From the NCBI RefSeq assembly GCF_021654575.1, contig NZ_AP024488.1, positions 3,371,501-3,435,500 on the forward strand: DNA of 64,000 bases, read 5' to 3'. Below the pieces are notes generated by a model that was not told where the DNA came from, searched no databases, and worked only from the letters and a program-made list of their open reading frames with translations. How positions within the stretch are numbered: position 1 is the first letter of the stretch; each line of letters starts with the position of its first letter. Source of the DNA: Desulfoluna limicola (GTDB lineage Bacteria; Desulfobacterota; Desulfobacteria; Desulfobacterales; Desulfolunaceae). Shown piece after piece: positions 63,165-64,000 of this stretch. Both the position numbers and the translations under genes were made by a program.

Positions 63165-64000
63165 TCAAAATTTTAAAAGACTTAGAACTCGTTTTTCAAT
63201 TATTTTCGCTTGAGCCTTTACATCAAACAAACTTATGGCACGGTCAACATATTTCATCGCATTCTGTATAGAGGGGCTTTTCATTTCATCTAATATTGCA
63301 TCAGCAAGGGCCCTACTGTCTCGAGAAGGAATTTTCCTTGCGGATAACTTATTATCAGTCATGATTTCCCTTAGCCCCCTGCAGTCAGTCCCAATGACCG
63401 GAACCCCAGCAACCATGGCCTCCATGGGAATTAGTGGGCATGCTTCCCAAAGCGATGGTATAGCCAAAACATTGAGTCCTTTCAGTGACACCGCAACATT
63501 GGAGGTAAAAGGCAGAAAAATAAAATAGTTAGATAAACGCTTTCTACGTATCATATTTTGCTCTTCACGGATAAATCCTCCCCACCCAAAACAAATAACT
63601 TTAAACGGAAAGTCTACGTTCTCTTTTCTGTCTATAATTTCCACAGCATCAATAAGGTACCGAAATCCCTTGGGAGCCATAAAACGCCCCATGAAGCCGA
63701 CTAAAAACGTTTTGGGATCAAGCTTCAACTCCTCTTGAAAATTACGCCGTTCAGAGATATGAAACTGAGATATCATGATCCCATTTCGTGCTACAAAGCT
63801 TTTATCCTCAAATCGTTTCAGTAAAGGCAAGTGGTGATAAAAATTTTTTTTTGCTTCATGAGATACGTAATGAATTTTGTCAATTAGAATCAAACCAGCA
63901 ATCAGTGTAGCCTTTTTGATTACGCCAATAATACCACTAAACTGATTGTCATTAAACGAATCATGTGAAGTCATGAGATGGGGAATACTAAAAAGTTTGG
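63165..64000 (-). CDS. Glycosyltransferase family 4 protein (partial)
   Basis: The C-terminal 278 residues are visible; the frame stays open to the right edge (…KLFSIPHLMTSHDS), and the protein lacks most of the first domain expected for GT4 enzymes of about 370 residues. It has VGFMGRFMAPKGFRYLIDAV, a GT4 donor-domain start, and EACPLIPMEAMVAGVPVIGT, the E-x7-E catalytic motif. It probably transfers a sugar in exopolysaccharide synthesis. An internal Met exists at 63974 but the true start is outside the window. Confidence 0.88.
   Translation of the reverse strand, partial: KLFSIPHLMTSHDSFNDNQFSGIIGVIKKATLIAGLILIDKIHYVSHEAKKNFYHHLPLLKRFEDKSFVARNGIMISQFHISERRNFQEELKLDPKTFLVGFMGRFMAPKGFRYLIDAVEIIDRKENVDFPFKVICFGWGGFIREEQNMIRRKRLSNYFIFLPFTSNVAVSLKGLNVLAIPSLWEACPLIPMEAMVAGVPVIGTDCRGLREIMTDNKLSARKIPSRDSRALADAILDEMKSPSIQNAMKYVDRAISLFDVKAQAKIIEKRVLSLLKF

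Overview
The window looks like chromosomal DNA of a free-living Gram-negative anaerobe, most plausibly a sulfate-reducing Desulfobacterota (Desulfobacterales-like). The hints are a tungsten/molybdenum aldehyde oxidoreductase with a MoaD-type carrier, Mla and lipoprotein genes typical of an outer membrane, stand-alone enoyl-CoA hydratases, an orphan branched-chain amino-acid binding protein, and PEP-CTERM/exopolysaccharide genes with a GEMM riboswitch and a sigma-54-like promoter. The taxon is inferred, not proven.

Region 1 (1-1.4 kb) is the end of a glycine betaine/proline ABC transporter operon (proV, start of proW). Region 2 (2.0-9.3 kb) is a complete ribose operon rbsD-A-C-B-K-R behind a LacI-type operator. 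Region 3 (9.9-33 kb) is a mixed metabolic and housekeeping stretch: TerB-domain protein, an alpha/beta hydrolase pseudogene with an in-frame TAA, MFS transporter, aldehyde ferredoxin oxidoreductase plus MoaD-like carrier, cmoM, a MutT Nudix gene, two enoyl-CoA hydratase paralogs, a HAD phosphatase, a PpiC isomerase, one PEP-CTERM protein, an amino-acid binding protein, a metallo-beta-lactamase-fold hydrolase and an amidohydrolase. Region 4 (33.7-41.7 kb) holds glpD, an orphan protein and an mlaE-mlaF-mlaD-pqiC lipid-transport operon.

Region 5 (42.5-64 kb) is an exopolysaccharide/PEP-CTERM locus: CpsD-like ATPase, Wzz-like protein, a 1,422-residue PKD/FG-GAP surface protein, an ExeA-type ATPase fused to an OmpA-like domain, a membrane coiled-coil protein, a PrsT-like TPR lipoprotein, a riboswitch-controlled PEP-CTERM protein, a CelD/BcsL acetyltransferase, secreted proteins, a PaaK/CapK-like enzyme and two glycosyltransferases. 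From about 56 kb the DNA becomes visibly AT-rich, suggesting acquired or exchangeable sugar-biosynthesis cargo. No exosortase is inside the window.

The most striking unannotated signal is a dispersed intergenic repeat family, about 25 copies or pieces between 2 and 42 kb and none beyond. It carries hairpins whose stems change in a compensatory way while the loop (CCTCGTTCCTCGG or its complement) and the foot (GCCTCCGGCGG) stay constant. Some full copies have CGTAACTATTCAGC-type terminal inverted repeats. A second, unrelated 244-bp inverted-repeat element occurs twice, at 35.3 and 51.1 kb.
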